Of a stretch of 64,000 nucleotides of DNA, positions 1 to 8,816 are shown in pieces; within the stretch, counting starts at the first letter, position 1, and every line of letters starts with the position of its first letter. The stretch is taken from positions 34,845-98,844 of the forward strand of contig JAJDZX010000092.1 of NCBI GenBank assembly GCA_022824395.1, in the 5' to 3' direction. The position numbers were made by a program, and so were the translations under genes. The notes below the pieces were generated by a model. That model saw nothing but the letters and a program-made list of their open reading frames with translations, ran no database searches and was not told the DNA's origin. This stretch comes from Alphaproteobacteria bacterium (GTDB lineage Bacteria > Pseudomonadota > Alphaproteobacteria > TMED109).

Positions 1-218
1 CCGACCCGGACACCGGACTCGACTGGGACGCCACCGATCTTCGCTTCTTCCTCCAGACCGGCCTCACTCCGGACGGCGACGCTGCGGGCGGCGCGATGGC
101 CCTGGTCGTGGAGCACAGTACGGGCAAGATGACACCCGAGGATCTCGATGCGCTGGTTGCCTGGCTGGAGGCCCTGCCACCGGTTCGGAACGCGTTGAAG
201 AAGCCGTCCTCCGACTAG
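1..218 (+). CDS. Cytochrome c family protein, C-terminal fragment (cut by window edge)
   Basis: An open frame enters from the left edge (first full codon at base 3) and ends at TAG 216-218, giving 71 residues. The fragment reads FFLQTGLTPDGDAAGGAM, then VVEHSTGKMTPEDLDALVAW and LEALPP. This is the usual end of a c-type cytochrome domain of the alcohol/sorbosone-dehydrogenase-associated kind: a Met that can serve as the distal haem ligand, followed by the helix that ends in LPP. The CXXCH haem site lies outside the window, so the number of haems is unknown. A periplasmic electron-transfer role is inferred from the family. Confidence 0.75.
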   Translation, partial: DPDTGLDWDATDLRFFLQTGLTPDGDAAGGAMALVVEHSTGKMTPEDLDALVAWLEALPPVRNALKKPSSD

Positions 219-261
219 CGGCGGCAGGCGGCAGGCCTGCGTGCCGGGGGATCCCGGCGGG

Positions 262-771
262 TCAGCGGGGCCGGGCGTGGAGGCTCCGCGGCTGGACGAA
301 GTCTTGCAGATGGCCGGCGCCGGGTTCGGCCTGGGCCCAGTCATCGACGGCAAACGTGAGCACGGCCAGGCCAGCGGTCGGGAACTTGCCGCCCAGTGCC
401 TCGCGGTCGCCGGCCAGCCGGCGGCCGAGTTCGGCAGTTCCCGGATTGTGTCCGATCAGCATCAGCACGGGGGCGCCCACGACCGCGTGAATGCAGCTGA
501 GCATTTCGCTTGGTGTGCCGAGATAGAGCGAGGCATCCTCCACCACTGGCGGACGCGGCTTCCAGCGGGCCACGACCAGGCGGGCGGTCTGGACCGTCCG
601 TACCGCCGTCGAGCTGATGACGAGATCGGGCAGCGGGTGGCTGCTGGCGATGTAATCGGCGATGGCCCGGCTGGCGACCTGGCCGCGGCGGGCTAGCGGC
701 CGGTCGTGGTCGCGCAGGAGCGGCCGGGCCCAGGAAGACTTCGCGTGCCGCAGGAGATAGAGGGTCCGCAA
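262..771 (-). CDS. sixA: SixA-like phosphohistidine phosphatase (histidine phosphatase superfamily)
   Basis: The protein has 169 residues and begins MRTLYLLRHAKSSW, so the catalytic RHAKSSW motif sits at residues 8-14 with His9 as the presumed phospho-acceptor. A second conserved His follows in LMLIGHNPG, the usual second-half motif of the family. SixA removes phosphate from histidines of phosphorelay or PTS proteins; related short members have other targets, so the substrate is not fixed. The start codon is TTG at 769-771, two bases after the stop of the upstream PLP enzyme, so the two genes are probably co-transcribed. Confidence 0.85.
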   Translation of the reverse strand: MRTLYLLRHAKSSWARPLLRDHDRPLARRGQVASRAIADYIASSHPLPDLVISSTAVRTVQTARLVVARWKPRPPVVEDASLYLGTPSEMLSCIHAVVGAPVLMLIGHNPGTAELGRRLAGDREALGGKFPTAGLAVLTFAVDDWAQAEPGAGHLQDFVQPRSLHARPR

Positions 772-773
772 GG

Positions 774-1940
774 CTAGCGGACCTGGCCGAGGGCCTGTTC
801 CAGGTCGGCAATGAGATCGGACACGTGCTCGATGCCGACGGACAGGCGAATCAACCCGTCGCTGATGCCCAGCTCGGCCCGCACCGCCGGCGGCACCGAG
901 GCGTGCGTCATGAGCGCGGGATGCTCGATCAGGCTCTCGACGCCGCCCAGGGATTCGGCCAGTGCGAAGACCTCGCAGGCCGCCAGCATGCGGCGCGAGG
1001 CGTCGAGATCCCCGCGCACGATCGCGGTGACGATGCCGCCCGCCCCGAGCGGCATCTGGCGCCGCGCCAGGGCGTGCTGGGGATGGCTCGGGAGGCCGGG
1101 ATAGAGCACGGCCTCGATCTCGGGCCGCGCTTCCAGCCAGGCGGCGATGGTCGTGGCGTTCGCGACGTGCCGTTCCATCCTGAGGGCCAGGGTCTTCAGG
1201 CCGCGATGGGCCAGGAAGGCGTCGAACGGACCCTGGATGCCGCCGACGGCGTTCTGGAGGAATGCCAGCTGTTCGGCGATGCCGTCGTCACGGGTGACGG
1301 CGACACCACCCACGATGTCGGAATGGCCGCTCAGGTACTTGGTCGCCGAATGCACGACGATGTCGAATCCGAGTTCGAGGGGACGCTGCAGGAAGGGGGA
1401 GGCGAAGGTGTTGTCGGCGACCGCGATGGCGCCGACCCGGTGGGCCAGGTCCGCCACCTTGGCAAGGTCCACCAGCTTGAGCATCGGGTTGGTGGGCGTC
1501 TCCACCCACACCATCTGCACCCCGGAATCGACGGTGCGCTCCAGCACGGCATCGTCGGCCAGGTCTGCGAACGAGAAGCGGAGGTTCGAGGCGTCGCGGC
1601 GAACCCGCTCGAACAGTCTCCTGGTCCCGCCATAGAGATCATCCATGGCGAGGACGTGATTGCTCGAGTCCAGCAAAGTGAGCACGGCGTCGGCGGCGGC
1701 CATGCCCGAGGCGTACGCGAACCCGTACCGCCCGCCTTCCAGGTCGGCGATGGACCGCTCGTAGGCGGCCCGCGTGGGATTGCCGGTACGCGAGTATTCG
1801 TAGCCCTGATGCACGGCGGGCTCGCGCTGCACGTAGGTCGAGGTGGCGTAGATCGGCGTGATGACGGCTCCGGTCGAGGGATCCGGCTCCTGACCCGCAT
1901 GAATCGCGCGCGTTTCGAAGCGGTTGTTCTCGCCACTCAT
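774..1940 (-). CDS. Cystathionine gamma-synthase / gamma-lyase family PLP enzyme
   Basis: The 388-residue protein belongs to the Cys/Met-metabolism PLP family. It has the N-terminal ETRAIHAGQEPDPSTGAV signature, YSRTGNPTR near residue 50 and the cofactor lysine K201 in HSATKYLSGHSD. The family includes gamma-synthase, gamma-lyase and beta-lyase, which cannot be told apart safely by eye. The start ATG overlaps by 4 bases (ATGA) the stop of a truncated cystathionine beta-synthase remnant. In many bacteria the intact pair CBS-CGL performs reverse transsulfuration from homocysteine to cysteine. Here the partner is broken, so the enzyme may have another role or a substitute partner elsewhere. Confidence 0.88.
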   Translation of the reverse strand: MSGENNRFETRAIHAGQEPDPSTGAVITPIYATSTYVQREPAVHQGYEYSRTGNPTRAAYERSIADLEGGRYGFAYASGMAAADAVLTLLDSSNHVLAMDDLYGGTRRLFERVRRDASNLRFSFADLADDAVLERTVDSGVQMVWVETPTNPMLKLVDLAKVADLAHRVGAIAVADNTFASPFLQRPLELGFDIVVHSATKYLSGHSDIVGGVAVTRDDGIAEQLAFLQNAVGGIQGPFDAFLAHRGLKTLALRMERHVANATTIAAWLEARPEIEAVLYPGLPSHPQHALARRQMPLGAGGIVTAIVRGDLDASRRMLAACEVFALAESLGGVESLIEHPALMTHASVPPAVRAELGISDGLIRLSVGIEHVSDLIADLEQALGQVR

Positions 1941-2215
1941 CGCCGGGTCTCGGAAGGCGGGCGTTCAGCGTCACGCAGGAGGTCGAGTCCGGTAGCCATG
2001 CCGGCGGGTCCGCCGTAGTCCGTGACCGCTGCATACCCGTGCCGGCGGACCGTGCGCTCGAGTTCGGAGCGCTCGGCCTGGACGTCGAGGCGGTGGCCCG
2101 GGGATTCGAGCTCGAGGAACGACTGGCAGCAACCGGGACCCGTGCGCCGCAGCTCAACGAGCGGGGTGTTGCTGATGAGACCGAGTGCGGAGTGAACGGC
2201 GGGCGGTGGCGGCAT
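1937..2215 (-). pseudogene. Internally deleted cystathionine beta-synthase remnant
   Basis: The 92-codon frame starts at ATG 2215. Its N-terminus, ALGLISNTPLVELRRTGPG then FLELESPG, matches the opening of cysteine synthase/cystathionine beta-synthase enzymes (I-G-NTPLVRL ... LFLKLE-NPGGSIKDR), but the SIKDR lysine and everything after it are gone. The C-terminus, HGYAAVTDYGGPAGMATGLD followed by LLRD, resembles the last strand-helix of a CBS regulatory domain. The frame therefore looks like the two ends of a roughly 450-residue enzyme fused by a large internal deletion. The 4-base overlap with the next gene is preserved. The product cannot bind PLP and is presumed non-functional. The identification rests on short matches. 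Confidence 0.55.
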
Positions 2216-2250
2216 AACGATCCCGGGCGGCGTGGGCCGGTGGCCCTGAC

Positions 2251-2679
2251 CTAGTTCTGGATGTATTCGCGAAGCTGGTCGGCTTCCGCCAGCGCCGCCC
2301 CGAGGCGAACCCGGACGAGGTCGCGGATGCTCACGATGCCGGCGAGTCTATCGCCATCCATCACCGGCAGGTGACGCACCCGTCGCTGGTTCATGCGCTC
2401 GAGCACCTCCTCCACGGATTCCTCCGCCGTACACGTCCTGGGATTGCCGGACATCAGTTCGCGCACCTTGCGCTTGGAGGTGCGGACTCCCTTGACGCCC
2501 ACCGAATAGGCGATGTCCCGCTCCGAGATGATGCCGACAAGCGCGCCGTCATGGAGGACCGGCAGGGCGCCGATGCCGAGGCGGGAGAGGATGGACGCTG
2601 CCACTTGGACGGTTTGTTCCGGGTCGACCGTGGTGACGTCAACGCCTTTTTCCATCAGGATGTCACGAATGCACGCCAT
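2251..2679 (-). CDS. Two-CBS-domain protein
   Basis: The 142-residue protein is composed almost entirely of two CBS domains. The first is around residues 8-65 (ALPVLHDGALVGIISERDIA) and the second around 75-130 (VRHLPVMDGDRLAGIVSIRD). CBS pairs bind adenine nucleotides and usually sense energy or redox state; stand-alone proteins of this type are common in alphaproteobacteria and their partners are mostly unknown. The start at 2679 was chosen over a further 98 upstream codons because CCGGAGGAACGC stands directly before that ATG and the upstream codons read as low-complexity Arg/Ala/Pro sequence. Confidence 0.85.
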   Translation of the reverse strand: MACIRDILMEKGVDVTTVDPEQTVQVAASILSRLGIGALPVLHDGALVGIISERDIAYSVGVKGVRTSKRKVRELMSGNPRTCTAEESVEEVLERMNQRRVRHLPVMDGDRLAGIVSIRDLVRVRLGAALAEADQLREYIQN

Positions 2680-3198
2680 GCGTTCCTCCGGTAGCCGGTT
2701 GCCTCCGTCCGATGCTTCACGTCCGCACAGACCGGACGCGTGCGAAGCGTAGAGGGTTCCGTTCAGGGCTCCAAATGGGCGCCTCCGCGCCGTCACGGCG
2801 GTGCTGACGGACATCGCGGGGAAAGGGCGTCGGGCTGCCGGTTCCGCCGGCGTCTGCGGCTCGGCCGCAGGCAGGTTCGGGGCCCTATGCAGCTTGGCGG
2901 CACGTCGATCCGATGTCGGTCCATGCGCGTACATCCGCGGGCGGCGGTCAGTCCGGCCCGCCCCACGGCGCACACCCCAGGAACGATTCGACCGGCGTGC
3001 GTGCCCGGGCGATGTCGCGTGGCGCGAACGGTGCGTGCAGGCGTCCGTCTGACCCTGCGGGCCGCCCCAGACTGCCGGCCACGACCGTCCGCCGTCGCGG
3101 CGCCGGTGCCAAGGTGCGCCTCCGCCGATCGCCCACCTCGGCGTCCGGCCGGATGCCGCTCTGGCGGTCGGTAGGAACGCCGCCCGGCGGCCGGCGAA
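2680..3198. other. Intergenic, no gene recognised
   Basis: These 519 bases lie between the CBS-domain gene and hppA. Several open frames cross the stretch on both strands, but all are Arg/Pro/Ala-rich, have no family motif and no convincing ribosome-binding site. Both flanking genes are on the minus strand, so the region should hold the promoter of the CBS-domain gene and the end of the hppA transcript. No terminator with a T-tract was seen. Confidence 0.5.
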
Positions 3199-5307
3199 CT
3201 ACGCGTGCGCGAGCACCGCGAGCAGCAGGAGCGCCACGATGTTGGTGATCTTGATCATCGGGTTGACGGCCGGACCCGCGGTGTCCTTGTAGGGGTCGCC
3301 GACCGTGTCGCCGGTGACGGCCGCCTTGTGCGTCTCGGAGCCCTTGCCGCCAAGGTTCCCGTCTTCGATGTACTTCTTCGCGTTGTCCCAGGCCCCACCA
3401 CCTGCGGTCATGCTGACGGCGACGAATAGCCCGGTGACGATGACGCCGAGCAGCATCGCGCCCAGCGCGGAGAACGCCGCGGCCTTGTCAGCGATCAGGT
3501 TGACCAGCACGAAAAAGACGATCGGCATGAGGACCGGCAGCAGCGACGGAACGATCATCTCCCGAATCGCCCGGCGGGTCAGCATGTCGACGGCGCGCCC
3601 GTAGTCGGGCTTGGCGGTCCCCTCCATGATGCCGGCGATGTCCCGGAACTGGCGGCGAACTTCGAGCACCACCGCTCCGGCCGCCCGGCCCACGGCCATC
3701 ATGGACAGCGCACCGAACAGGTACGGCATGAGGCCGCCCAGCAGGAGGCCCACCACCACGTAGGGGTTGGCGAGGGAGAAGTCGAGCGTGAGTCCCGCGA
3801 AGTACGGGTAGGTCTCCGGATGACTGCCAAAGAACTCGAGGTCGGCCGTGTAGGCCGTGAAAAGCACCAGCGCACCCAGTCCGGCCGAGCCGATCGCATA
3901 GCCCTTGGTGACCGCCTTCGTGGTGTTGCCGACGGCGTCGAGCGCGTCGGTGGTCTTCCGCACGTCGCTCGGCAGGTTCGCCATCTCGGCGATCCCGCCG
4001 GCGTTGTCGGTCACGGGTCCGTAGGCATCCAGCGCGACCACCATCCCGGCCAGCGCCAGCATGCTGGTGACGGCGATGGCGATCCCGAACAGGCCGGCAA
4101 AGAGGTAGCTCGCGACAATGGCGGCGCAGATGATCACGGCCGGGACCGCGGTGGCCTCCATGGAGACCGCGAGGCCCTGGATCACGTTTGTGGCGTGGCC
4201 GGTCTCGGAGGCCTTGGCCACGGCGCGTACCGGGCGGTACTCCGTGCCGGTGTAGTACTCGGTGACCCAGATCAACAGCCCGGTCACGACGAGGCCGATG
4301 ACCGCGCAGCCGAACAGCGCACCGCCGGAGAGTGACTCATCGGCCGGCCCGATGCTGCCGGCAAAACCGATCAGCCACTCGATCGCGACGGCGATGCCGA
4401 ACAGCGACAGGACGGCCGCCACCACGAAGCCCCGGTACAAAGCGCCCATGATGGAGCCGCTGGCACCGAGCTTGACGAAATAGGTGCCAAGGATGGAGGC
4501 GATGACGCACACGCCGCCGATCACCAGCGGCAATGCCATCATCGTCGACATGTCCGTGCCGGTGTAGTAGATCGAGGCCAACACCATGGTCGCGACGACC
4601 GTCACGGCGTAGGTTTCGAAAAGATCGGCGGCCATCCCGGCGCAGTCACCGACGTTGTCGCCGACATTGTCCGCGATGACCGCCGGGTTTCTCGGGTCGT
4701 CCTCCGGAATGCCGGCCTCGACCTTGCCGACGAGGTCGGCGCCCACGTCGGCCCCCTTCGTGAAGATGCCGCCGCCGAGCCGCGCGAAGATCGAGATCAG
4801 GGAGGCGCCGAAGCCCAGCGCCACCAGCGGGTCGATCAGGCTCCGGCCGGTGGCGCCGGCTTCGAGCAGGATCATGTAGTAGACGGTGACGGCGAGCAGG
4901 GCGAGCCCGGCGACGAGCATGCCGGTCACGGCGCCGGAGCGAAAGGCGAGCGACAGCCCTTCGGCCAGTCCCGTCCGGGCGGCCTCCGCCGTGCGCACGT
5001 TCGCGCGCGTCGAGACGATCATGCCGATGTAGCCGGCGGCCCCGGACAGCGCCGCGCCAATGAGGAAGCCGATCGCCACCGGGATTTCGAGCACGAGCGC
5101 CAGGATCACGAAGATCACGACGCCGACCACGGCCACCGTGCGGTACTGCCGGTTGAGGTACGCCGCGGCACCCACCTGGATGGCGTTGGAGATGTCCTGC
5201 ATCTGGGTGTCGCCGGCACTGGCGCGAAGCACGGCCCGGGCGGTGAAGAGGCCATAGACGAGAGCGAGTGCGCCGCACGCGACTGCAAACCAGAGTTCCA
5301 TGCTCAT
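3199..5307 (-). CDS. hppA: Membrane-bound proton-translocating pyrophosphatase (K+-independent type)
   Basis: The 702-residue polytopic protein hydrolyses pyrophosphate and pumps protons across the membrane. The pyrophosphate-binding signature [11 protein letters not shown] is at residues 187-197, followed by the acidic motif [13 protein letters not shown] near 213-225; a second acidic set ([16 protein letters not shown]) is near 427-442. At the position that separates the two subclasses the sequence is [15 protein letters not shown], with Lys464 and Thr467. Lys there is the mark of the K+-independent H+-pump, Ala of the K+-dependent one. The length is normal and about 14-16 membrane helices are expected. 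It follows thiL, as in many Rhodospirillales-like genomes. The start has GAGGAACG upstream. Confidence 0.97.
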   Translation of the reverse strand: MSMELWFAVACGALALVYGLFTARAVLRASAGDTQMQDISNAIQVGAAAYLNRQYRTVAVVGVVIFVILALVLEIPVAIGFLIGAALSGAAGYIGMIVSTRANVRTAEAARTGLAEGLSLAFRSGAVTGMLVAGLALLAVTVYYMILLEAGATGRSLIDPLVALGFGASLISIFARLGGGIFTKGADVGADLVGKVEAGIPEDDPRNPAVIADNVGDNVGDCAGMAADLFETYAVTVVATMVLASIYYTGTDMSTMMALPLVIGGVCVIASILGTYFVKLGASGSIMGALYRGFVVAAVLSLFGIAVAIEWLIGFAGSIGPADESLSGGALFGCAVIGLVVTGLLIWVTEYYTGTEYRPVRAVAKASETGHATNVIQGLAVSMEATAVPAVIICAAIVASYLFAGLFGIAIAVTSMLALAGMVVALDAYGPVTDNAGGIAEMANLPSDVRKTTDALDAVGNTTKAVTKGYAIGSAGLGALVLFTAYTADLEFFGSHPETYPYFAGLTLDFSLANPYVVVGLLLGGLMPYLFGALSMMAVGRAAGAVVLEVRRQFRDIAGIMEGTAKPDYGRAVDMLTRRAIREMIVPSLLPVLMPIVFFVLVNLIADKAAAFSALGAMLLGVIVTGLFVAVSMTAGGGAWDNAKKYIEDGNLGGKGSETHKAAVTGDTVGDPYKDTAGPAVNPMIKITNIVALLLLAVLAHA

Positions 5308-5468
5308 GAGCTGACGTTCCTCGGGGGATTCGGCGAGGCCCGGACTCGGTGTGTCCAGGCGTGTCCTGCGATGGGGGAAGAATGTGGGCTGGCGACTAGC
5401 TCAAGCCGCGACAGAAGATAAAAACTGTGGCCAACGGACGCAAACGGCAGGGTCGGCCGCGACCCGGT

Positions 5469-6449
5469 TCAACCGGCGGGTTTGGCCCACGCGTGCACGT
5501 AGCCGCCGCGGGCTGTGCGCGGTGCGCCTCCGTCAGGCGCCAGTATCGTCACTTCCTCGCCGTCCGTCACTTCGCCGATCACGGTCATCGTGACCGCGGA
5601 CCCGGCCGCGGTGTCGATCGCTTCCCGCACGGCCTGCCGCGGCACGCTGAACAGGAGCTCGTAGTCGTCGCCGCCGGTCGCCAGCGCCTCCAGCGTGACC
5701 TGCCCCCGGCTCATGGCGCTGCGAGCGCCTGCCGACAGCGGGACCTCGGCCAGCCGGATCCGCGCTCCTTTCCCGGCGGCAACGCACAGATTCCGGACAT
5801 CCGCTGTCAGGCCATCGGAAACGTCGATGGCGGCGTGGGCCAGCGCAGCAAGTTTCCGTCCGACCGCAAGCCGGGGCGTGGGTAGGAGGAAGCGTTCGAC
5901 GAGTTTCCCGGCGCCGGCGTCAGCCGGGAGCCGGCCTTCGAGCTGGAGGCGGCCGATGTGTGCGTCGCCGATGGTCCCCGTCACCAGCAGCGCATCGCCC
6001 GTCTTGGCCGCTGCTCGCGGCAAGGCTTCGCCGCGCCCAACTCGGCCTATCACGGTAAGGGAGACGGCGAGCGGTCCCGGCGTCCTGACGGTGTCGCCGC
6101 CAGCGAGATGCAGGCCGAACTGCTCCTGGTCGTGTCGAAGGCCGGCGGCAAATGCCGCCATCCAGGCAGCGTCGGTGGCTGGGGGCAACTGGAGGGACAG
6201 GAGGTAGCAGAGCGGCGCCGCGCCGGAAGCTGCCAAGTCGGACAGGTTGACGCGGAGCGCCCGTCTTGCAACCTGCTCCGCGGACAGGGTGCCCGACGGG
6301 AAGTGCACGCCTTCCACCAGCGTGTCTGTGCTGATCGCAAGCGCTTCGCGGCTGCGCACGACCGCCGCGTCGTCCAGCAATCCGCGGGCGGGCGTGAAGT
6401 CGGCCGCCAGCGGGCGCAGGAAGCGCGTCAGGATGTCGTGCTCATCCAC
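5469..6449 (-). CDS. thiL: Thiamine-monophosphate kinase
   Basis: The 326-residue enzyme phosphorylates thiamine monophosphate to the active cofactor TPP with ATP. Family motifs are in order: GLLDDAAVV near residues 23-31 (Mg/ATP loop), STDTLVEGVHF at 40-50, LAGGDTVRTPG in the middle, and the substrate motif IDVSDGLTADV. The length is normal for the PurM/ThiL fold. The start is GTG (6447-6449). In related genomes thiL directly follows nusB; here a MerR/transporter pair separates them, although the order nusB-thiL-hppA is otherwise preserved. Confidence 0.95.
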   Translation of the reverse strand: MDEHDILTRFLRPLAADFTPARGLLDDAAVVRSREALAISTDTLVEGVHFPSGTLSAEQVARRALRVNLSDLAASGAAPLCYLLSLQLPPATDAAWMAAFAAGLRHDQEQFGLHLAGGDTVRTPGPLAVSLTVIGRVGRGEALPRAAAKTGDALLVTGTIGDAHIGRLQLEGRLPADAGAGKLVERFLLPTPRLAVGRKLAALAHAAIDVSDGLTADVRNLCVAAGKGARIRLAEVPLSAGARSAMSRGQVTLEALATGGDDYELLFSVPRQAVREAIDTAAGSAVTMTVIGEVTDGEEVTILAPDGGAPRTARGGYVHAWAKPAG

Positions 6450-6605
6450 TGCGCTTCACGCGGGCGCCGCCGAAGCCGGCAAGCGAATATGGGACGGTGA
6501 GGGCGGCCGTCGGGTTGCAACTTCCACCACTTGGCATCCTCCTCTTCTCGGCAGTGGTCGGGCGCGCTGGACGGTGGCCACCCGATGGCCGTGCGCGCCC
6601 CACGG

Positions 6606-7061
6606 CTACGGTGATCCGACTCCGGACCTGAGGACTGTACGGTCGAACATTTCGCCGGGCGCGTGGTCGCTCAGGACCTCGATGACCCGGCAATCGGCGA
6701 TGCGCCCGCCCCGGCATTGCTCGATCATCCGTTTGAGTTCACGGCGCAATGCCTGCAGGTACTCGATCCGCTCTTCCACGTCTCCCAGCTGTGCCCTTGC
6801 AATGGCGTCTACGGCCTCGCAGGACTGGTCCGGCTCGTCGCCCAAGCTCAGCAGGTCGCGGATGGCCTGCAGGGGGAACCCCAGTGCCCGGGCGTGTCGG
6901 ATGAACGCCAGGCGGCGGACGTCCTCGTGCGCAAACAGCCGCTGGTTGCCCTCCGAGCGGGGGGGACGGCGAAGGAGCCCGATCTGCTCGTAGTAGCGGA
7001 TGGTCTGCACCTTGCAGCCGGCCGCTTCCGCGGCACGACCGATCGTCAATCTTGTCGCCAC
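6606..7061 (-). CDS. MerR-family heavy-metal-responsive regulator (ZntR/CadR/PbrR-like)
   Basis: The 151-residue regulator has an N-terminal winged HTH (LTIGRAAEAAGCKVQTIRYY at residues 5-24) and the usual EQIGLL...RLFAHEDVRRLAFIRHAR run. The C-terminal metal site has a Cys before the dimer helix (DQSCEAVD) and the loop CRGGRIADC. This arrangement fits divalent ions (Zn, Cd, Pb) better than the Cu(I) sensors. It is divergent from a cation-efflux gene, and the shared 85-bp region holds a textbook MerR operator. The start is GTG with AAGGGA upstream. The exact metal cannot be read from sequence. Confidence 0.88.
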   Translation of the reverse strand: MATRLTIGRAAEAAGCKVQTIRYYEQIGLLRRPPRSEGNQRLFAHEDVRRLAFIRHARALGFPLQAIRDLLSLGDEPDQSCEAVDAIARAQLGDVEERIEYLQALRRELKRMIEQCRGGRIADCRVIEVLSDHAPGEMFDRTVLRSGVGSP

Positions 7062-7071
7062 AATTTTTCCC

Positions 7072-7102
7072 TTGAACCTACAGCTACTGTAGGTGTTAGG
7101 TT
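7072..7102 (+). promoter_or_regulatory. MerR-type promoter and operator for the cation transporter
   Basis: The -35 box TTGAAC (7072-7077) and -10 box TAGGTT (7097-7102) are separated by 19 bp, the over-long spacer typical of MerR-activated promoters. The spacer contains a perfect dyad, CCTACAG (7077-7083), CTA, CTGTAGG (7087-7093), where the divergent MerR protein should bind and untwist the DNA when metal is bound. Confidence 0.88.
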
Positions 7103-7146
7103 TGCATCAAGCCGGGTCCCGGTCAACTTGGAAGCGAGCGATAGGC

Positions 7147-7782
7147 GTGAGCTGCTGTCCACAAGAGTACAAGTTCGACGGAATGTCGCGCGCCTACATG
7201 CGTGTGCTATGGGCCGTCATCGCGATCAACGCCGCCATGTTCAGTATCGAGATGGCGGCCGGGATGATGGCAGGCTCGCAGGCGCTTCAGGCCGACGCGC
7301 TCGACTTCCTCGGCGATTCCCTGACGTACGGACTCAGCCTCTATGTCATCGGCAAGTCGCTGCGGGCGCGGACGGCGGCCGCGCTATTCAAGGGCGTGAC
7401 CCTCGCCCTGATGGGGCTCTGGGTGTTCGGCGACACGCTTTATGCGGTGCTGGTCCACGGGGTGCCGCGGGCGGAAGTCATGGGGCTGGTCGGCTTCCTG
7501 GCGCTGGCGGCGAACCTCACGAGCGTGCTCCTGCTCCTGCGGTTCCGCAACGGCGAGGCCAACGTCCGCTCCGTCTGGCTATGCAGCCGGAACGACGCCA
7601 TCGGCAATGTCGCGGTCATCCTGGCCGCGAGCGGCGTATGGGTATCAGGCACCGCCTGGCCCGACCTGGCAGTGGCCGCCGCAATGGCGGGTCTGTTCCT
7701 CTGGTCCGCCACGCTCATCGTCCTTCAGGCGCTGCGCGAGTACCGCCAGCGCGGCGACCTGGTCGCGGAAGGAGGTCCATGA
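7147..7782 (+). CDS. Cation transporter of the CDF (cation diffusion facilitator)-related family
   Basis: The inner-membrane protein has about 211 residues and six predicted helices. ADALDFLGDSLTYGLSLYV aligns with the helix-2 metal site of CDF/CzcD proteins and CSRNDAIGNVAVILAA with the helix-5 site, including the paired Asp residues. The GTG start at 7147 gives VSCCPQEYKFDG, a Cys-Cys/KFDG opening known in this subfamily. An ATG at 7183 is the alternative; the longer frame from 7093 would begin inside the promoter. The protein probably exports a divalent metal under control of the divergent MerR regulator. It lacks the long C-terminal cytoplasmic domain of classical CDF proteins. Confidence 0.85.
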   Translation: MSCCPQEYKFDGMSRAYMRVLWAVIAINAAMFSIEMAAGMMAGSQALQADALDFLGDSLTYGLSLYVIGKSLRARTAAALFKGVTLALMGLWVFGDTLYAVLVHGVPRAEVMGLVGFLALAANLTSVLLLLRFRNGEANVRSVWLCSRNDAIGNVAVILAASGVWVSGTAWPDLAVAAAMAGLFLWSATLIVLQALREYRQRGDLVAEGGP

Positions 7783-7946
7783 CTGCCGCGCCGGCCGGCG
7801 GAGTCATCACGGAGGGATCAGGTCCGGATGGCCGTGGTCGTCCGGGCGCCTGCCCGGCCCGGCTTCATGGAACGATGGGCTCACTTCGCCGGCTTGACGC
7901 GCGTCCCCGCGGGGCACAGGCGCATGGAGTCAGGCGAATTCGCTGA
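7779..7946 (+). CDS. Possible small ORF behind the cation transporter
   Basis: A 55-codon frame starts at ATG 7779, overlapping the transporter stop by 4 bases (ATGA). It is preceded by AAGGAGGT at 7769-7776, a full-length ribosome-binding sequence, though only two bases from the ATG. The product is Gly/Arg/Pro-rich with no recognised motif, and its end overlaps nusB on the other strand. It could be the truncated remains of a third gene of the metal island. Support is the start context only. Confidence 0.3.
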   Translation: MTAAPAGGVITEGSGPDGRGRPGACPARLHGTMGSLRRLDARPRGAQAHGVRRIR

Positions 7947-8385
7947 CGCGACCTGACCGCGCGACCCTGTCGAGCAGGGCGTTGGCGAACTTGATCTCCC
8001 CCTTCTCGGCGAACCCACGGGCGATCTTCAGGTATTCGGCGATGACCACCCGTGCGGGGGCCGCCGGGGAAGCGTGGAGCAGTTCCCAGATGGCGCAGCG
8101 GAGCACGCAGAGCAGCGTGATATCCAGGCGCTTCAGAGACCAGTGTTCGCCGAGTAGCGGGTCGATGGTCGCATCGAGTTCCGCCAGTCGTCCGGCGGCA
8201 CCGGCCACGATGCGCCGGAACAGGGGCTTGTGCGCCACGTGCGAATCGGTGACCGGGCGTACGAGAAACTCGTCGATGACCCGGTCGGCCGACGCCCCTG
8301 TGACGGTGATCTGGAACAGCGCCTGCACCGCTGCCTCCCGTGCAGAGGTCCGCTGGGTCTTTTTCGGCCGGGCGGTGGTGTTCAC
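7930..8385 (-). CDS. nusB: Transcription antitermination factor NusB
   Basis: The 151-residue all-helical RNA-binding protein works with NusE (S10) at boxA to keep RNA polymerase processive on rRNA operons. Typical features are the Arg-rich start followed by SAREAAVQALFQI, the middle segment WSLKRLDITLLCVLRCAIWE, and the end VVIAEYLKIARGFAEKGEIK followed by FANALLD, the NusB C-terminal signature. It overlaps the end of ribH by 4 bases and is the last gene of the riboflavin operon. Confidence 0.95.
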   Translation of the reverse strand: MNTTARPKKTQRTSAREAAVQALFQITVTGASADRVIDEFLVRPVTDSHVAHKPLFRRIVAGAAGRLAELDATIDPLLGEHWSLKRLDITLLCVLRCAIWELLHASPAAPARVVIAEYLKIARGFAEKGEIKFANALLDRVARSGRVSEFA

Positions 8386-8816
8386 GACGCGGCGAACCGA
8401 TTACCGAGCGCGGCCAGGGCCAGGGCGGCGACCGCTGCATCGGCGCCCTTGTTGCCCTGTTCCGGATCCGCGCGCTCGACAGCCTGGGCCCGCGTCTCGC
8501 AGGTGAGGATCCCGTAGCCGATGGGCAGCCGGTCCCGTGTGGCAAGCGACATCAGTCCGCGGGCGCTCTCGCTGCAGATGTAGTCGTAATGGGTGGTCTC
8601 TCCGCGGATGACGCAGCCTAGGGCGATGTAGCCCGCGAAGCCGGCGCCCCGGGTAGCCTGTGCGATCGCGCCCGGAATCTCGAACGCGCCCGGGACCTCG
8701 ACCGTGTCCCACTGCCGCCCGGCCGTGGCAAGCGCCGCGGTCGCGCCATCGGTCAGCATGCCGGCGATGTCCGGGTAGAACGTCGACCGGACGATCAGAA
8801 AGGCATCCTTCCTCAT
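8382..8816 (-). CDS. ribH: 6,7-dimethyl-8-ribityllumazine synthase
   Basis: The 144-residue enzyme condenses 3,4-dihydroxy-2-butanone 4-phosphate with the ribitylamino-pyrimidine to form lumazine, the penultimate step of riboflavin synthesis. Motifs are VPGAFEIPGAI (substrate-binding), GCVIRGETTHYDYI with the catalytic His, and the end CETRAQAVERA followed by GNKGADAA. It overlaps ribB(A) upstream and nusB downstream by 4 bases each, consistent with translational coupling. Confidence 0.96.
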   Translation of the reverse strand: MRKDAFLIVRSTFYPDIAGMLTDGATAALATAGRQWDTVEVPGAFEIPGAIAQATRGAGFAGYIALGCVIRGETTHYDYICSESARGLMSLATRDRLPIGYGILTCETRAQAVERADPEQGNKGADAAVAALALAALGNRFAAS

